A stretch of 64,000 nt of DNA from NCBI RefSeq assembly GCF_001456355.1, contig NZ_CP010271.1:2728001-2792000 (forward strand). Reading direction: 5' to 3'. Source of the stretch: Mycobacteroides saopaulense (GTDB taxonomy: Bacteria > Actinomycetota > Actinomycetes > Mycobacteriales > Mycobacteriaceae). Below, piece by piece: positions 1 to 11,411 of this stretch (its first letter is position 1; each line of letters begins with the position of its first letter). A model generated the notes under the pieces. That model did not search any database and was not told where the DNA came from. It saw only the letters and a program-made list of their open reading frames with translations. A program made the position numbers and the translations under genes.

Positions 1-2
1 CC

Positions 3-248
3 TTTGATGTCGCATTTCTCGCCAGCGTGATCGGCGAGGTGCCCGACAAGGCGGCGTGCATCAGGTCGCTGGGACAGGTGCTCAAACCCGGCGGGCGGCT
101 GATCTTCCAGGAGATCTTCCTGGATCCGGATCGTCTGGGAGTCTCCGAACTGCGCGCCCTCGTCGAACCGGAGGGTTTCGTGTTCGCATCGGCGACCGGC
201 AGCCGCTGGCGCGACATCGTGGAGTTCACCCGAGCCGACACGAACTAG
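3..248 (+). CDS. SAM-dependent methyltransferase, C-terminal part (truncated by window start)
   Basis: The reading frame is open from the first bases, so this is the end of a longer gene. The 81 visible residues contain the post-motif region of class I methyltransferases: a hydrophobic strand, then LKPGGRLIFQE, the typical motif around the beta-5 strand ('LKPGG'). The gene ends with TAG at 246-248. The S-adenosylmethionine-binding glycine motif lies outside the window, so substrate and exact family cannot be told. A GTG at 27 is an internal codon, not the start. Confidence 0.7.
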   Translation, partial: FDVAFLASVIGEVPDKAACIRSLGQVLKPGGRLIFQEIFLDPDRLGVSELRALVEPEGFVFASATGSRWRDIVEFTRADTN

Positions 249-330
249 GGTTGCCCCTCGGGTCAACCGAGGAACAACTTCACCTCCCTTCACGGTTGAG
301 AGAATCATCCACAGAGGGAGGCATTCGGTC

Positions 331-888
331 ATGCGCGAGTACACAACTGTCGCCAGCGCCATTGCCGGACAAGGGTCGTCGTACTCACCAGACCTGCTTG
401 GCGCTGGGCTCGATGTGGTCTTCTGCGGAATCAATCCCGCCGCCACCGCCGCCGTGGACGGCCACAATTTTTCGAATCCCAGCAACCGCTTCTGGGAAGT
501 GCTGTACAGGTCGGGCTTCACCACTGTGCGTTTGCGGCCCGAAGACGAACGCCAGCTGTTGACCTACGGCTGCGGGATCACCGCCGTCGTGATGCGCCCG
601 ACAGCCCGCGCCACCGACATACCGACCACCGAGTTCCGGTTGTCTCGCGAAGGCTTCGAACGCAAGATCCGTCAGTTCGAACCCCGCGTGGTCGCGTTTC
701 TGGGCAAGCGCGCGCTAGCCGCGATGCTCGATGACCCACACATCGCGTTTGGACGGCAGGCCGCCGGCTTCGCCGGGGCAACCAGTTGGGTGCTACCCAA
801 CCCCAGTGGACTCAACCGGCGCTTCACGCTCGATGCGCTCGTGTCCTCGTATTCGCAGTTGCGCGAGAGCCTGGTCGACGGCCGTTGA
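331..888 (+). CDS. mug: G/U mismatch-specific uracil/thymine-DNA glycosylase (Mug family)
   Basis: 185 residues, normal size for Mug. The enzyme removes uracil, thymine or ethenocytosine from mismatches, starting base excision repair in the cytoplasm. The family's two active-site motifs are present: GINPAATAA near residue 31 (catalytic Asn in GINP) and NPSGLNRRF near residue 155, the helix-intercalating loop. The hydrophobic VVAFLGKRAL stretch between them also fits. Start ATG 331 follows a GGGAGG ribosome site at 315-320 with good spacing. It stands alone, same strand as the downstream carboxylic acid reductases, with a 148-bp gap. Confidence 0.9.
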   Translation: MREYTTVASAIAGQGSSYSPDLLGAGLDVVFCGINPAATAAVDGHNFSNPSNRFWEVLYRSGFTTVRLRPEDERQLLTYGCGITAVVMRPTARATDIPTTEFRLSREGFERKIRQFEPRVVAFLGKRALAAMLDDPHIAFGRQAAGFAGATSWVLPNPSGLNRRFTLDALVSSYSQLRESLVDGR

Positions 889-1036
889 CGGCGGCCGTGA
901 TCAGCGCAATTCTTGAATTTGCATCCCAAATAACGGGAGGTCGATTGTGAGGAATACCATATCGGGATATATCGTTAGTTTAGGTAATCTACTTTTCAGA
1001 CTTCCTGAGAACACCCCTGTTGATTCGAGGCTGCCC
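889..1036 (+). promoter_or_regulatory. AT-rich leader/promoter region of first carboxylic acid reductase
   Basis: This 148-bp gap is clearly more AT-rich than its surroundings. It includes the palindrome GATATATC at 966-973 and TAATCT at 985-990, a possible -10 box. A good ribosome site GGGAGG stands 6 nt before GTG 947, which is in frame with the reductase. That leaves two possible starts, or a short N-terminal extension of 30 residues. I see no clear -35 hexamer, so promoter assignment is tentative. Confidence 0.4.
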
Positions 1037-4000
1037 ATGACCGTGACCCATGACATCGACCCGCAGCAAGAGCAGCTGGCCCGTCGTATCGAGAACCTCC
1101 GCGACAGCGATCCCCAATTCCGCGCGACCCAACCCGATCCCGCGGTAGCCGAACAGGTCTTGCGCCCCGGCCTGCATCTTTCCGAAGCCATCGCGACGTT
1201 GATGACCGGATACGCCGAGCGCCCCGCGCTGGGAGAACGTGCGCGCGAGTTGGTCACCGACCACGACGGTCGCACCGTCCTGCGACTGCTCCCCCGTTTC
1301 GACACCGTCACATACGGCGAATTATGGTCCCGCACAACATCTGTTGCCGCATCCTGGCACCACGACCCGGCCCATCCCGTCAAGAGCGGCGACTTGGTCG
1401 CGACCCTGGGATTCACCAGCATCGACTACACCGTGCTGGATCTTGCGATCATGATCCTCGGGGGCGTCGCGGTGCCGTTGCAGACCAGTGCACCCGCCTC
1501 CCAGTGGACCACCATTCTCGCCGAGGCCGAACCCAACACCCTGGCGGTCAGCATCGAATTGATTGGCACCGCACTGGAATCCGTGCTTGCCACCCCAACG
1601 GTCAAGCAGGTCGTCGTATTCGACTACACCCCCGAGGTAGATGAGCAGCGCGAGGCGTTCGAGGCCGCCGGTGCACGGCTCGCGGGAACCGGAATCGCCA
1701 TCGAGACACTCGATTCCGTCGTCACCCGCGGCGCGGAGCTTCCCGCCGCACCGCTCTACGCACCGTCCGCGGGCGATGATCCGCTGGCGCTGCTCATTTA
1801 CACCTCGGGCAGCACCGGTGCGCCGAAGGGCGCGATGCACAGCGAAAACATCGTGCGCCGCTGGTGGATTCGCGAAGACGTCATGGCCGGAACCGAGAAC
1901 CTACCCATGATCGGCCTGAACTTCATGCCGATGAGCCACATCATGGGTCGCGGCACCCTCACCGCCACCCTGTCCACCGGTGGACTCGGGTACTTCGCCG
2001 CATCGAGCGACATGTCAACGCTTTTCGAGGACATGGAGCTGATCCGTCCCACCGCACTCGCTCTGGTCCCCCGCGTCTGCGACATGGTCTTCCAACGGTT
2101 CCAGACCGAGGTGGACCGTCGCCTCGCCGGCGGCCAGGCCGCCGATGCGCAGGCCGTGGCCGCACAGGTAAAGGCCGAGATCCGCGACAACCTCTTCGGT
2201 GGCCGCGTGCTGGCGGTCATGGTGGGCTCAGCGCCGCTGTCCGAAGAGCTGGGCGAATTCATCGAATCCTGCTTCGAGTTGCACCTGACCGATGGCTACG
2301 GGTCCACCGAGGCCGGCATGGTGTTCCGCGACGGCATCGTGCAGCGACCACCGGTCAACGACTACAAGCTCGTCGATGTGCCCGAACTCGGCTACTTCTC
2401 CACCGACAAGCCGCACCCGCGCGGTGAACTGCTCCTGAAGACCGACGGCATGTTCCTCGGTTACTACAAGCGCCCCGAGGTAACCGCCGGCGTCTTCGAC
2501 GAGAACGGCTACTACATGACCGGCGACATCGTCGCCGAGCTGGCTCCCGACAACATCCAGATCATCGATCGCCGCAACAACGTCCTCAAGCTCTCTCAGG
2601 GCGAGTTCGTCGCGGTCGCCACGTTGGAGGCCGAATACGCCAACAGTCCTGTGGTGCATCAGATTTACGTGTACGGCAGCAGTGAGCGGTCCTACCTGCT
2701 GGCCGTGGTGGTGCCCACACCGGAGGCCGTGGCCGCCGCGAAGGGCGACGAGGCGGCACTCAAGGCGACCCTGGCCGACTCGCTGCAGGACATCGCCAAG
2801 GAGATCCAGCTGCAGTCCTATGAGGTCCCCCGCGACTTCATCATCGAGCCGCAGCCGTTCACCCAAGGCAACGGTCTGCTGACCGGCATCGCCAAGCTGG
2901 CACGGCCGAATCTCAAGGCGCACTACGGTGAACGGCTGGAGCAGATGTACGCCGACATCGCCGAGCAGCAGGCTGCCGAGCTTCGGGCGTTGCACGGAGT
3001 GGACCCGGACAAGCCCGCGCTGGAAACGGTACTCAAGGCGGCGCAGGCCCTGCTCGGCGTCTCGTCGGCCGAACTGGCCTCGGACGCTCATTTCACCGAT
3101 CTGGGCGGCGATTCCCTGTCCGCACTGTCCTTCTCGGACCTGCTGCGTGACATCTTCGCGGTCGAGGTGCCCGTCGGCGTGATCGTCAGCGCCGCCAACG
3201 ACCTCGGCGGTGTCGCGAAATTCATTGATGAACAACGTCATTCGGGCGGCACACGGCCGACCGCCGAGACAGTGCACGGCGCCGGACACACCGAGATCCG
3301 TGCCAACGACCTGACCCTGGACAAGTTCATCGACGAGGCCACCCTGCATGCGGCACCGTCGCTTCCGAAGGCCGTCGGGATCCCACACACCGTCCTGCTC
3401 ACCGGGTCCAACGGCTACCTGGGCCACTACCTGGCACTGGAATGGCTTGAACGCCTGGACAAGACAGACGGCAAGCTGATCGTCATCGTCCGCGGTAAGA
3501 ATGCCGAGGCCGCCTACCGCCGACTGGAGGAAGCCTTCGACACCGGCGACACGCAGCTGTTGGCGCACTTCCGGTCGCTGGCCGGCAAGCACCTCGAAGT
3601 ACTGGCCGGCGATATCGGCGACCCCAACCTGGGCCTGGATGCCGACACCTGGCAGCACCTGGCCGACACCGTCGACGTCATCGTGCATCCCGCGGCCCTG
3701 GTCAACCACGTACTGCCCTACAGCCAGCTGTTCGGACCGAATGTCGTCGGCACCGCCGAGATCATCAAGCTGGCCATCACCACCAAGATCAAGCCGGTCA
3801 CCTACCTGTCCACGGTCGCGGTCGCGGCATATGTCGATCCGACAACATTCGACGAAGAGTCCGATATCCGGCTCATCAGCGCGGTGCGTCCGGTGGACGA
3901 GCTGTACGCGAACGGCTACGGCAACAGCAAGTGGGCCGGTGAGGTGCTACTGCGCGAAGCACATGACCTGTGCGGTCTGCCCGTGGCCGTCTTCCGCTCC

Positions 4001-4600
4001 GACATGATCCTGGCCCACAGCCGCTACACCGGACAGCTCAACGTCCCCGACCAGTTCACCCGACTGATCCTGAGCCTCATCGCCACCGGCATCGCACCCG
4101 GCTCGTTCTACCAAGCACACGCCACCGGCGAACGCCCGCGTGCGCACTACGACGGATTACCGGGTGACTTCACCGCCGAGGCGATCACCACCCTGGGCAC
4201 ACAGGTACCCGAAGGGAGCGAGGGGTTTGTGACGTATGACTGCGTGAACCCGCACGCCGATGGGATCTCACTGGACAACTTCGTCGACTGGCTCATCGAC
4301 GCCGGCTACCCCATCCAGCGCATCGACAACTACACCGAATGGTTCAACCGCTTCGACACCGCCATCCGCGGCCTCCCCGAAAAGCAAAAACAGCACTCCC
4401 TACTACCGCTACTGCACGCCTTCGAGCAGCCCTCCGGTGCCGAAGACCACGGCGTCGTCCCGGCCAAGCGCTTCCAGCACGCGGTGCAGGTCGCCAAGAT
4501 CGGTCCGGCCGACCAGAGCGGCAATACCGACATTCCTCATCTGTCGGAGGAACTGATCGTCAAGTACGCCAAGGACCTGGAACAGCTGGGTCTGCTGTAG
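1037..4600 (+). CDS. car: Carboxylic acid reductase (ATP/NADPH), copy 1
   Basis: 1187 residues, full length for the family. It reduces carboxylic acids to aldehydes by adenylation, transfer to a phosphopantetheine arm and NADPH reduction. Domains: adenylation (about 1-640) with P-loop [11 protein letters not shown] near residue 255, DGYGSTEAG near 417 and [13 protein letters not shown] near 513; carrier domain with [12 protein letters not shown] (Ser about 692, phosphopantetheine site); thioester reductase from about 785 with [17 protein letters not shown] (Rossmann glycines) and catalytic YGNSKWAGE (Tyr about 961, Lys +4). Start ATG 1037 matches copy 2 and has GAGG upstream; the alternative GTG 947 adds 30 residues. 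It would need a phosphopantetheinyl transferase from elsewhere. Native substrate cannot be read from sequence; M. tuberculosis annotates such genes fadD9. Confidence 0.93.
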   Translation: MTVTHDIDPQQEQLARRIENLRDSDPQFRATQPDPAVAEQVLRPGLHLSEAIATLMTGYAERPALGERARELVTDHDGRTVLRLLPRFDTVTYGELWSRTTSVAASWHHDPAHPVKSGDLVATLGFTSIDYTVLDLAIMILGGVAVPLQTSAPASQWTTILAEAEPNTLAVSIELIGTALESVLATPTVKQVVVFDYTPEVDEQREAFEAAGARLAGTGIAIETLDSVVTRGAELPAAPLYAPSAGDDPLALLIYTSGSTGAPKGAMHSENIVRRWWIREDVMAGTENLPMIGLNFMPMSHIMGRGTLTATLSTGGLGYFAASSDMSTLFEDMELIRPTALALVPRVCDMVFQRFQTEVDRRLAGGQAADAQAVAAQVKAEIRDNLFGGRVLAVMVGSAPLSEELGEFIESCFELHLTDGYGSTEAGMVFRDGIVQRPPVNDYKLVDVPELGYFSTDKPHPRGELLLKTDGMFLGYYKRPEVTAGVFDENGYYMTGDIVAELAPDNIQIIDRRNNVLKLSQGEFVAVATLEAEYANSPVVHQIYVYGSSERSYLLAVVVPTPEAVAAAKGDEAALKATLADSLQDIAKEIQLQSYEVPRDFIIEPQPFTQGNGLLTGIAKLARPNLKAHYGERLEQMYADIAEQQAAELRALHGVDPDKPALETVLKAAQALLGVSSAELASDAHFTDLGGDSLSALSFSDLLRDIFAVEVPVGVIVSAANDLGGVAKFIDEQRHSGGTRPTAETVHGAGHTEIRANDLTLDKFIDEATLHAAPSLPKAVGIPHTVLLTGSNGYLGHYLALEWLERLDKTDGKLIVIVRGKNAEAAYRRLEEAFDTGDTQLLAHFRSLAGKHLEVLAGDIGDPNLGLDADTWQHLADTVDVIVHPAALVNHVLPYSQLFGPNVVGTAEIIKLAITTKIKPVTYLSTVAVAAYVDPTTFDEESDIRLISAVRPVDELYANGYGNSKWAGEVLLREAHDLCGLPVAVFRSDMILAHSRYTGQLNVPDQFTRLILSLIATGIAPGSFYQAHATGERPRAHYDGLPGDFTAEAITTLGTQVPEGSEGFVTYDCVNPHADGISLDNFVDWLIDAGYPIQRIDNYTEWFNRFDTAIRGLPEKQKQHSLLPLLHAFEQPSGAEDHGVVPAKRFQHAVQVAKIGPADQSGNTDIPHLSEELIVKYAKDLEQLGLL

Positions 4601-4652
4601 GTCCGGCTGAGCCCGCCGGCTTACAGAATCCACGGTTTCGTAAGCTGCCGAT

Positions 4653-7600
4653 ATGACGATCGACGCCACCGCTGACAACACCAAGGAAGCACGTCGTCAG
4701 CGGTTGGGAGAACGCGTCAGGCGTCTCTTCACCGAGGATGCTCAGTTCCGAGCCGCCAAACCCGATACCGGGGTGGATGCTGCCGTCGCCGTGCCCGGCC
4801 TGCGGCTCGCGCAGGTGGTCGCCACGATCATGGACGGGTACGCCGACCGTCCTGCACTCGGGCACCGCGCCCAGGAGCTCATCACCGATGGCAGCGGTCG
4901 CTCGTCGCTGCGTCCGCTGCCCGAGTTCGAGACCGTCACTTACGGAGAGCTGTGGGGCATGGCCCGCGCGCTGGCCTCCGCCTGGTATCACGATCCACAC
5001 GCACCGATCCGGACCGGCGACTTCGTGGCGATGCTCGGCTTCACGAGCGTCGACTACACCGCCGTCGACCTCGCCTGCATCCATCTGGGTGCGGTGGCGG
5101 TACCGCTGCAGACCAGCGCGCCCGCATCGAACTGGACCGCGATTCTGGCCGAATCAGAACCCTCGGTGCTGGCGGTCAGCGCCGAGTTGCTGGATGCGGC
5201 AATCGAGTCGGTGGTGGCCACACCGTCGCTGCGGCACGTCACCGTCTTCGACTATCACGCCGGCGTCGACGCGCAACGCGAGAGCATCGAATCGGCGCAG
5301 CGTCGGATCGACGAGGCCGGCCTACCCATCGCCGTCCACGTGATGTCGGCGGTGATCGGGCACGGCCGCGCACTCCCGGATGCCCCGCTGTTCACCGCCG
5401 AGGAGGGCACCGACCCCTTGGCACTGGTGATCTACACCTCGGGAAGCACCGGCACCCCGAAGGGAGCCACCTACACCGAGAAGATGGTTGCCAAACCGTG
5501 GCTGCGCGCCGATACGCTCAGCTCCAAGGCCGAAATTCCTTTGATCAACCTGAATTTCATGCCGATGAGCCATGTGATGGGCCGCGGCAGCCTGGTCACC
5601 GCGCTGGCCTGCGGGGGCCTGGCCTACTTCGCGGCATCCAGCGACATGTCCACTCTGTTCGAGGACATCACCCTGACCCGGCCCACGGTGGTGACGCTCG
5701 TTCCCCGGGTATGCGACATGCTCTTTCAGCGTTACCGCAATGAGGTCGAACGCCGAGCCGCGGTGGATCCGACAGCCGATCCGGCCGCTCTCGATGCCGA
5801 GGTCAAGTCCGACATCCGCGAGAACCTTTTCGGCGGGCGTGTTTTGACGATCGTCTGCGGCTCAGCCCCGCTCTCCGAAGAGCTGGCCGCCTTCATCGAA
5901 TCCTGCCTGGATGCCCGCATCACCGATGGTTACGGGTCCACCGAGGCCGGAGTCATCGTGCGCAACGGCCGGATTCAACGCCCACCGGTCATCGACTACA
6001 AGCTCGTGGACGTGCCCGAACTCGGCTACTTCTCCACCGACAAACCACACCCGCGCGGTGAGCTGCTGGTGAAGGCGGAGTCGGTGTTCGGCGGTTACTT
6101 CAAGCGGCCAGATGTCACGGCCGACGTGTTCGATCCCGACGGGTACTACAAGACCGGAGATATCGTCGCCGAGCTCGAACCCGACAAGATCCAGATCGTG
6201 GACCGGCGCAACAACGTGATCAAGCTGTCACAGGGCGAGTTCGTAGCGATCGCCAACCTGGAAGCCGAATACGCCAATAGTCCATTGGTGCAACAAATCT
6301 GCGTCTACGGCAGTGGCGAGCGCTCCTATCTGCTGGCCGTGGTCGTACCGACTGCCGAGGCATACGAACAAGGCCAGGGCAACGACGAGCTGCTCAAGCG
6401 TCTGATCGCCGAGTCGCTCCAGCAGGTGGCACGCGAGGCCGAACTGCAGCCCTACGAGGTACCCCGCGATTTCCTGATCGAGCCCGAACCGTTCACGGCT
6501 GCCAACGGTCTGTTGACCGGCATCGCCAAGCTGGCGCGACCCAAGTTGCACGAGAAGTACGGTGCCCGCCTGGAGCAGATGTACTCCGACATCGCGACCG
6601 CCCAGGCTCTTGAACTGCAGGCGCTGCATTCCGCGGGGCACGAGGGCAAGCCCGTTCTGGAGACGGTACAGCGTGCGGTGACGGCACTCTTGGGACTGTC
6701 GGCGGCCGAGGTGAGTCCGGACGCACACTTCATCGATCTGGGTGGCGATTCACTATCTGCCCTTGCCTTTTCGGATCTGCTGCGCGACATCTTCGCCGTC
6801 GAGATTCCGGTCGGCGACATCGTCAGCGCGGCCAACGATCTGACCGGTATCGCCCGCATCGTCGAGACGCGTCGCGACTCGGGCTCGACCCACTCTCTAC
6901 CCACCGCCGACTCTGTGCACGGCGCAGGGCACACCGAGATCGGCGCTGCCGACCTGACCTTGGACAAGTTCATCGACGAGGCCACCTTGCACGCCGCGCC
7001 GACGGTTCCCCGGGCAGTCGGTATCCCACACACCGTCCTGCTCACCGGGTCCAACGGCTACCTGGGGCGATTCCTTGCCCTGGAATGGCTTGAGCGCCTG
7101 GGTAAAACCGGTGGCAAGCTGATCGCCATCGTCCGCGGTAAGAATGCCGAGGCCGCCTACCGCCGCTTGGAAGAGGCCTTCGACAGCGGCGACGCCGAGT
7201 TGCTGGCGTACTTCCGGTCGCTGGCCGACAAGCACCTCGAAGTCATTCCCGGGGACATCGGCGACTCCAACCTGGGCCTGGATGCCGACACCTGGCAGCA
7301 CCTGGCCGACACCGTCGACGTCATCGTGCATCCCGCGGCCCTGGTCAACCACGTACTGCCCTACAGCCAGCTGTTCGGACCGAATGTCGTCGGCACCGCC
7401 GAGATCATCAAGCTGGCCATCACCACCAAGATCAAGCCGGTCACCTACCTGTCCACGGTCGCCGTGGCAATCTCGGTGGACCCCAAGGTGTTCGACGAGG
7501 ACTCGGATATCCGCACCATCAGCGCGGTGCGCCCCCTCGACGAGGGATACGCCAACGGATACGGCAACGCGAAGTGGGCCGGTGAGGTGCTGCTGCGCGA

Positions 7601-8204
7601 AGCACACGATCTGTGCGGTCTGCCCGTGGCCGTCTTCCGCTCCGACATGATCCTGGCCCACAGCCGCTACACCGGACAGCTCAACGTCCCCGACCAGTTC
7701 ACCCGACTGATCCTTAGCCTCATCGCCACCGGCATCGCACCCGGCTCGTTCTACCAAGCACACGCCACCGGCGAACGCCCACTCGCCCACTATGACGGCC
7801 TGCCTGCGGATTTCACGGCGTCGGCCATCACCGCCCTCGGGCCCATCGAGGGGTTCCACACCTACGATTCGGTGAACCCGCATGCCGATGGGATCTCACT
7901 GGACAACTTCGTCGACTGGCTCATCGACGCCGGCTACCCCATCCAGCGCATCGACAACTACACCGAATGGTTCAACCGCTTCGACACCGCCATCCGCGGC
8001 CTCCCTGAAACGCAAAAACAGCACTCCCTGCTACCGCTACTGCACGCGTACCGCTATCCGCAGCACGCGCACAACGGTGCCTTCCTGCCCGCGGTCAGGT
8101 TTCGCGAAGGCGTCCACACCGCTCAGAACACCGACATCCCTCATCTCACCCGTGATCTCATCGTCAAATACGCGACAGATCTCCGGCAACTCGGACTGCT
8201 CTAG
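4653..8204 (+). CDS. car: Carboxylic acid reductase (ATP/NADPH), copy 2
   Basis: 1183 residues with the same three domains: adenylation P-loop [11 protein letters not shown] near residue 261, carrier motif [12 protein letters not shown] (Ser about 699) and reductase motifs [17 protein letters not shown] and YGNAKWAGE (Tyr about 969). It follows copy 1 by 52 bp on the same strand, so co-transcription is likely. No clear ribosome site precedes ATG 4653. The adenylation domain, which chooses the acid, differs from copy 1 at many positions. Several reductase-domain stretches are identical at DNA level. The pair probably differs in acid preference but not in the reduction step (inference). Confidence 0.93.
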   Translation: MTIDATADNTKEARRQRLGERVRRLFTEDAQFRAAKPDTGVDAAVAVPGLRLAQVVATIMDGYADRPALGHRAQELITDGSGRSSLRPLPEFETVTYGELWGMARALASAWYHDPHAPIRTGDFVAMLGFTSVDYTAVDLACIHLGAVAVPLQTSAPASNWTAILAESEPSVLAVSAELLDAAIESVVATPSLRHVTVFDYHAGVDAQRESIESAQRRIDEAGLPIAVHVMSAVIGHGRALPDAPLFTAEEGTDPLALVIYTSGSTGTPKGATYTEKMVAKPWLRADTLSSKAEIPLINLNFMPMSHVMGRGSLVTALACGGLAYFAASSDMSTLFEDITLTRPTVVTLVPRVCDMLFQRYRNEVERRAAVDPTADPAALDAEVKSDIRENLFGGRVLTIVCGSAPLSEELAAFIESCLDARITDGYGSTEAGVIVRNGRIQRPPVIDYKLVDVPELGYFSTDKPHPRGELLVKAESVFGGYFKRPDVTADVFDPDGYYKTGDIVAELEPDKIQIVDRRNNVIKLSQGEFVAIANLEAEYANSPLVQQICVYGSGERSYLLAVVVPTAEAYEQGQGNDELLKRLIAESLQQVAREAELQPYEVPRDFLIEPEPFTAANGLLTGIAKLARPKLHEKYGARLEQMYSDIATAQALELQALHSAGHEGKPVLETVQRAVTALLGLSAAEVSPDAHFIDLGGDSLSALAFSDLLRDIFAVEIPVGDIVSAANDLTGIARIVETRRDSGSTHSLPTADSVHGAGHTEIGAADLTLDKFIDEATLHAAPTVPRAVGIPHTVLLTGSNGYLGRFLALEWLERLGKTGGKLIAIVRGKNAEAAYRRLEEAFDSGDAELLAYFRSLADKHLEVIPGDIGDSNLGLDADTWQHLADTVDVIVHPAALVNHVLPYSQLFGPNVVGTAEIIKLAITTKIKPVTYLSTVAVAISVDPKVFDEDSDIRTISAVRPLDEGYANGYGNAKWAGEVLLREAHDLCGLPVAVFRSDMILAHSRYTGQLNVPDQFTRLILSLIATGIAPGSFYQAHATGERPLAHYDGLPADFTASAITALGPIEGFHTYDSVNPHADGISLDNFVDWLIDAGYPIQRIDNYTEWFNRFDTAIRGLPETQKQHSLLPLLHAYRYPQHAHNGAFLPAVRFREGVHTAQNTDIPHLTRDLIVKYATDLRQLGLL

Positions 8205-8295
8205 TCGCACGAATTTCTGTGCCCTGCTTTCAATTCCGCGCCAATACCGGTAAAAGCACGGATTCGGGTGTGGGCCCGGTGTTAGTGTCCCCGGC

Positions 8296-8796
8296 ATGGG
8301 ACAGTGGTCGCGCGACGAACTGCAGAACATGTTCGATCACCACCTTCGGGTGGTCGACGAAATAGGCCCCAAGGGTGATTGGGCCAAATACGCCGACCTG
8401 TTCTCCGAGAACGCCACCTACATCGAACCGACATACGGCACCTTCGAGGGCCGCGAGTCCATTCGAGAATCGATGGTCAAGACGATGTCGGAGTTCCCCG
8501 GCGCGGAGATGCCGCACTACTTCCCCAATTGGCATGTCGTCGACGAGGAGCACGGCTGGATCATCTGCGAGCTGGTCAACAGAATGAAGGACCCTGGTGA
8601 CGGAAGCATCTGGGAGGCAACCAATATCAGCATCTTCCGTTACGCCGGCGACAACCAATGGGCCAATGAGGAGGACGTGTACAACCCGATGCAGTTCATG
8701 ATGGCCATCCAGGGTTACGTGCAGCGCAGCAGTGAGCTGGGCTCGCTGTCTCCCTTGGCCGAGACCTTCGGGAAGAACATGGGGTGGCTCGGCTAG
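8296..8796 (+). CDS. NTF2-like / SnoaL-fold protein
   Basis: 166 residues. The pattern DWAKYADLFSENATYIEPTYG, then FEGRESIRESM and a C-terminal strand with ISIFRYAGDNQW, is typical of the NTF2/SnoaL cone fold used by small cyclases, isomerases and dehydratases, or simply for ligand binding. Function is unknown. It begins 91 bp after the second reductase on the same strand. It ends in a CTAG that also supplies the stop of the opposing amidohydrolase. A role with the aldehydes or acids handled upstream is possible but unsupported. Confidence 0.75.
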   Translation: MGQWSRDELQNMFDHHLRVVDEIGPKGDWAKYADLFSENATYIEPTYGTFEGRESIRESMVKTMSEFPGAEMPHYFPNWHVVDEEHGWIICELVNRMKDPGDGSIWEATNISIFRYAGDNQWANEEDVYNPMQFMMAIQGYVQRSSELGSLSPLAETFGKNMGWLG

Positions 8797-10535
8797 CTCG
8801 CCGCCAGGAATCGGCCCGCCTTGACCGTGCTGCCGAACCCCTCGATGAAGGTGCCGTAGGAATACACCGGCTGCCCACCCACGATCGTGGCCGCGATCGC
8901 GTTGTCATTGCGGCACACCTGCCGAGACACCCCGAATTCCTCCATGTACTGCTCGTGGTACTCCTCCAGCGAATCATCAAGGCCCGCCGGGTCGATCACG
9001 GCAATGTCCGCGGTGTCACCTACCCGGAGCCGTCCGGCGTCCAGGCCATACCATTCGCCTAGCTCACCGGTGAGCCGGTGCACCGCGGCTTCCAGCGGCA
9101 TGAACGGCTTACCGGCCTCGGCAGCCTCTTTGACGCGTTTGAGTAGCCGCAGCCCCGCGTTGTAGAAGGACATGTTGCGTAGGTGGGCGCCGGAGTCGTT
9201 GTTACCCAACTGGAAATGCCGGTACTTGATGGCCTCGTTGAGCACGTCGGTGCGGTCGTTGGCAATGGTCGTGTGCCAACGCACCTTTCCGGGGTACTCG
9301 GACACCAGATCGAGGAAGGCGTCGACGGGCTGCACCCCGCGCGCATCGGCCACCTGGCCGAAGGACTTCCCGACCACCGATTGGTCTGGGCAGCCGACGA
9401 TCTCGGTGTCATACATGTCGCGGTTCCAGGCCACCACGCCGTACTTCTGGGCCATCTCCTTGCGGAACCGCCGCCGATACCCCTCGTCCTTGATCAGGTC
9501 GACCCGCTGGAGCTGATCGCGGATGTCCAATGCCGCGGTACCGGAGGCGAATTCTTCGAAGATGACCAGATCCATGCCGTCGGAGTACAGATGAAAGGGC
9601 ACCGCCAGCAGCTGGAAGTTCACCTGGGAACGCAACAGCGGGTTCAAGCCACCGGTCGCCGCCTTGAGAAGCTTGATAACCGAGCGGTTGCTCTTGAGAT
9701 CGAAGGCAGCCAGCAACGTGGTCTTGAGCGAGCGTCGCCAGGGCCGCGCACCGCTGAGCAGAAAATGCATCACCGTCTCGGGCCGCTTCTCGACATCGAG
9801 GTTCGACTGCACCACGGCGCCGCGCCTGCGCACCACGTCGTAGAGGGCTCCGTATTCACGCCACGTCGCATAGGTGGACGGCAACTGGCGTCCCGCGAAT
9901 CGCGTCCCCTCAAGCTTGGAGAAACGCAGCCGATCGGTGGACAGGCCCGCGAATCCCGCGTCCAGAGCATCGGCCACCATGGCACGCATCCGGGACAGCT
10001 CCTCGGATGTGGGGCGCTCGTCGTAATCGGTCGCACGCGCCAGGCCCATGACGGCGGCACGGATATCGGAATGCCCGATCAGCGTTGCGACGTTGGCGCC
10101 CAATGGAAGTGACTCGATGACTCGACGGTAACCCCGTGGCCCGTCCCAGTCCTTGTGTTCTTTGAGGGCCGAGTGGACCGCGTCCCACGGCAGGGCCTCC
10201 ACGCGGGCGAACAGATCGGCCACATCCTCCGGGTCCGCGTACACCGCAGACATCGAGCAGTTGCCGTAGATGACCGAGGTGACGCCGTGACGCACCGATT
10301 CCCCGAGGCCGGGACTGACAAGGATCTCGGCGTCGTAGTGGGTGTGCACGTCGACCAGGCCGGGGACGACCCATTTGCCGTCGGCGTCGATGACCTCGTC
10401 GGCATCGGCAGGTGAGAGACCGGGCGCCATGGCCACCACCTTGCCGTCGCGGATCCCGACATCCACGGCTTGTCCGGGTGCTCCCGTCCCGTCGAATACC
10501 AGGCCGCCGCGCACGAGCAGGTCAAATGTCGCCAT
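8793..10535 (-). CDS. N-acyl-D-amino-acid deacylase-type amidohydrolase (amidohydrolase 3)
   Basis: 580 residues. N-terminal beta-sandwich strand with LLVRGGLVFDGTG, then the metal motif VDVHTHYDAE near residue 64, YGNCSMS near 90, a GHSDIR motif near 154 and NNDSGAHLRNMSFYNAG near 450 (catalytic Asp region). This order matches D-aminoacylase and the mycobacterial 'amidohydrolase family 3' proteins, zinc enzymes that hydrolyse N-acylated amino acids, hydantoins or similar amides. Cytoplasmic, no signal peptide. It shares a CTAG stop with the NTF2-like gene and stands alone on its strand. The substrate is not certain. Confidence 0.85.
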   Translation of the reverse strand: MATFDLLVRGGLVFDGTGAPGQAVDVGIRDGKVVAMAPGLSPADADEVIDADGKWVVPGLVDVHTHYDAEILVSPGLGESVRHGVTSVIYGNCSMSAVYADPEDVADLFARVEALPWDAVHSALKEHKDWDGPRGYRRVIESLPLGANVATLIGHSDIRAAVMGLARATDYDERPTSEELSRMRAMVADALDAGFAGLSTDRLRFSKLEGTRFAGRQLPSTYATWREYGALYDVVRRRGAVVQSNLDVEKRPETVMHFLLSGARPWRRSLKTTLLAAFDLKSNRSVIKLLKAATGGLNPLLRSQVNFQLLAVPFHLYSDGMDLVIFEEFASGTAALDIRDQLQRVDLIKDEGYRRRFRKEMAQKYGVVAWNRDMYDTEIVGCPDQSVVGKSFGQVADARGVQPVDAFLDLVSEYPGKVRWHTTIANDRTDVLNEAIKYRHFQLGNNDSGAHLRNMSFYNAGLRLLKRVKEAAEAGKPFMPLEAAVHRLTGELGEWYGLDAGRLRVGDTADIAVIDPAGLDDSLEEYHEQYMEEFGVSRQVCRNDNAIAATIVGGQPVYSYGTFIEGFGSTVKAGRFLAAS

Positions 10536-10652
10536 AGTCGATACACCTCATCCGATCAGCAGATACTCAGCTTATCGCTGCCTGTTGGTACCTGTTTTCA
10601 CGGCCCATCTGCACCTTCACAGGTACTTCACAACTGATTGCTACCGTGCGGC

Positions 10653-11411
10653 ATGAACTGGGTCGACCATTTCGAGGAGAACCGCCGGCGCAACCGCGAG
10701 ATCGATGCCGCGATCGACTGGCGCACCGACACCACGCTGTCACCGCACACCGCGCGGATCATCGGGCACTCCCTGCAGCGCTTCGAGATCGGCGAGCGCG
10801 GCGACGGCGATGTGCTGCTTGGCAAGGCACGCATCGGCGACCCCCACTATGCGCGAGCACTCGAACTGTTCGTGGCCGAAGAACAGCAGCACGCCCGGCT
10901 ACTGAGCCGAAGCCTGGAGCACCTCGGTGTGCCCCCGTTGGCACACCATTGGTCCAACGCGGTATTCGTCTCGGCGCGCCGGATGTCCTCGCTGCGATGG
11001 GAGGTCATGGTGCTGGCCGTGGCCGAGGTCGTCGCACTGAGCTACTACGCCGCGATGTCTCGGTGCGGCGATCGTGCCGTCGAATCGATGTCGCGGCGGA
11101 TACTCGACGACGAACACCACCATGTGGCCTTCCAGATCGACTCCCTGAGCAAGGGATTCGAGTCCACACCCAAGGCCATGATCGCGCTGCTGCGCACGTG
11201 CTGGCTGGTCCTGGCCACCGGGGCCACCGCCGCGGTCACGCTGGATCACGGTGCGGCCCTGCGGGCCTGCGGATGGACCCGGGCACGGTTCGTCCGTGAC
11301 GCCTGGCGCAACTTCCGGCGGGTGTCGCCCGAAGCCTTTCCCGTGCGGATCAACCGTCGAAGAAGATCTCCACTCGATCCGATTCCGGCAACGTCTGGCA
11401 CGCCAGCGTGA
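10653..11411 (+). CDS. Ferritin-like (probable di-iron) protein
   Basis: 252 residues from ATG 10653; the upstream ATG at 10638 would add five residues. Two helical metal-binding motifs are visible: ELFVAEEQQHARLLSR near residue 74 (E-E-x-x-H) and RILDDEHHHVAFQIDSL near 150 (D-E-x-x-H). This is the arrangement of the ferritin-like di-iron superfamily (AurF-type oxygenases, desaturase-like proteins). The last 20 codons run antisense through the 3' end of the ferredoxin gene (62-bp overlap), so the Arg-rich tail may be functionally free. The neighbouring ferredoxin and PF10118 protein suggest a linked oxygenase system, although they lie on the other strand. Confidence 0.7.
   Translation: MNWVDHFEENRRRNREIDAAIDWRTDTTLSPHTARIIGHSLQRFEIGERGDGDVLLGKARIGDPHYARALELFVAEEQQHARLLSRSLEHLGVPPLAHHWSNAVFVSARRMSSLRWEVMVLAVAEVVALSYYAAMSRCGDRAVESMSRRILDDEHHHVAFQIDSLSKGFESTPKAMIALLRTCWLVLATGATAAVTLDHGAALRACGWTRARFVRDAWRNFRRVSPEAFPVRINRRRRSPLDPIPATSGTPA

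Noticed and set aside
947..1036. N-terminal extension of the first carboxylic acid reductase from GTG 947
   Set aside because: It has a good ribosome site but no counterpart in copy 2, which starts at the position equal to ATG 1037; kept as an alternative only.
2228..3709. 493-codon open frame on the minus strand inside the first carboxylic acid reductase
   Set aside because: It is the antisense shadow of a strongly supported gene and its translation is repetitive, without domains. The same shadow recurs in copy 2 (6897-7883).
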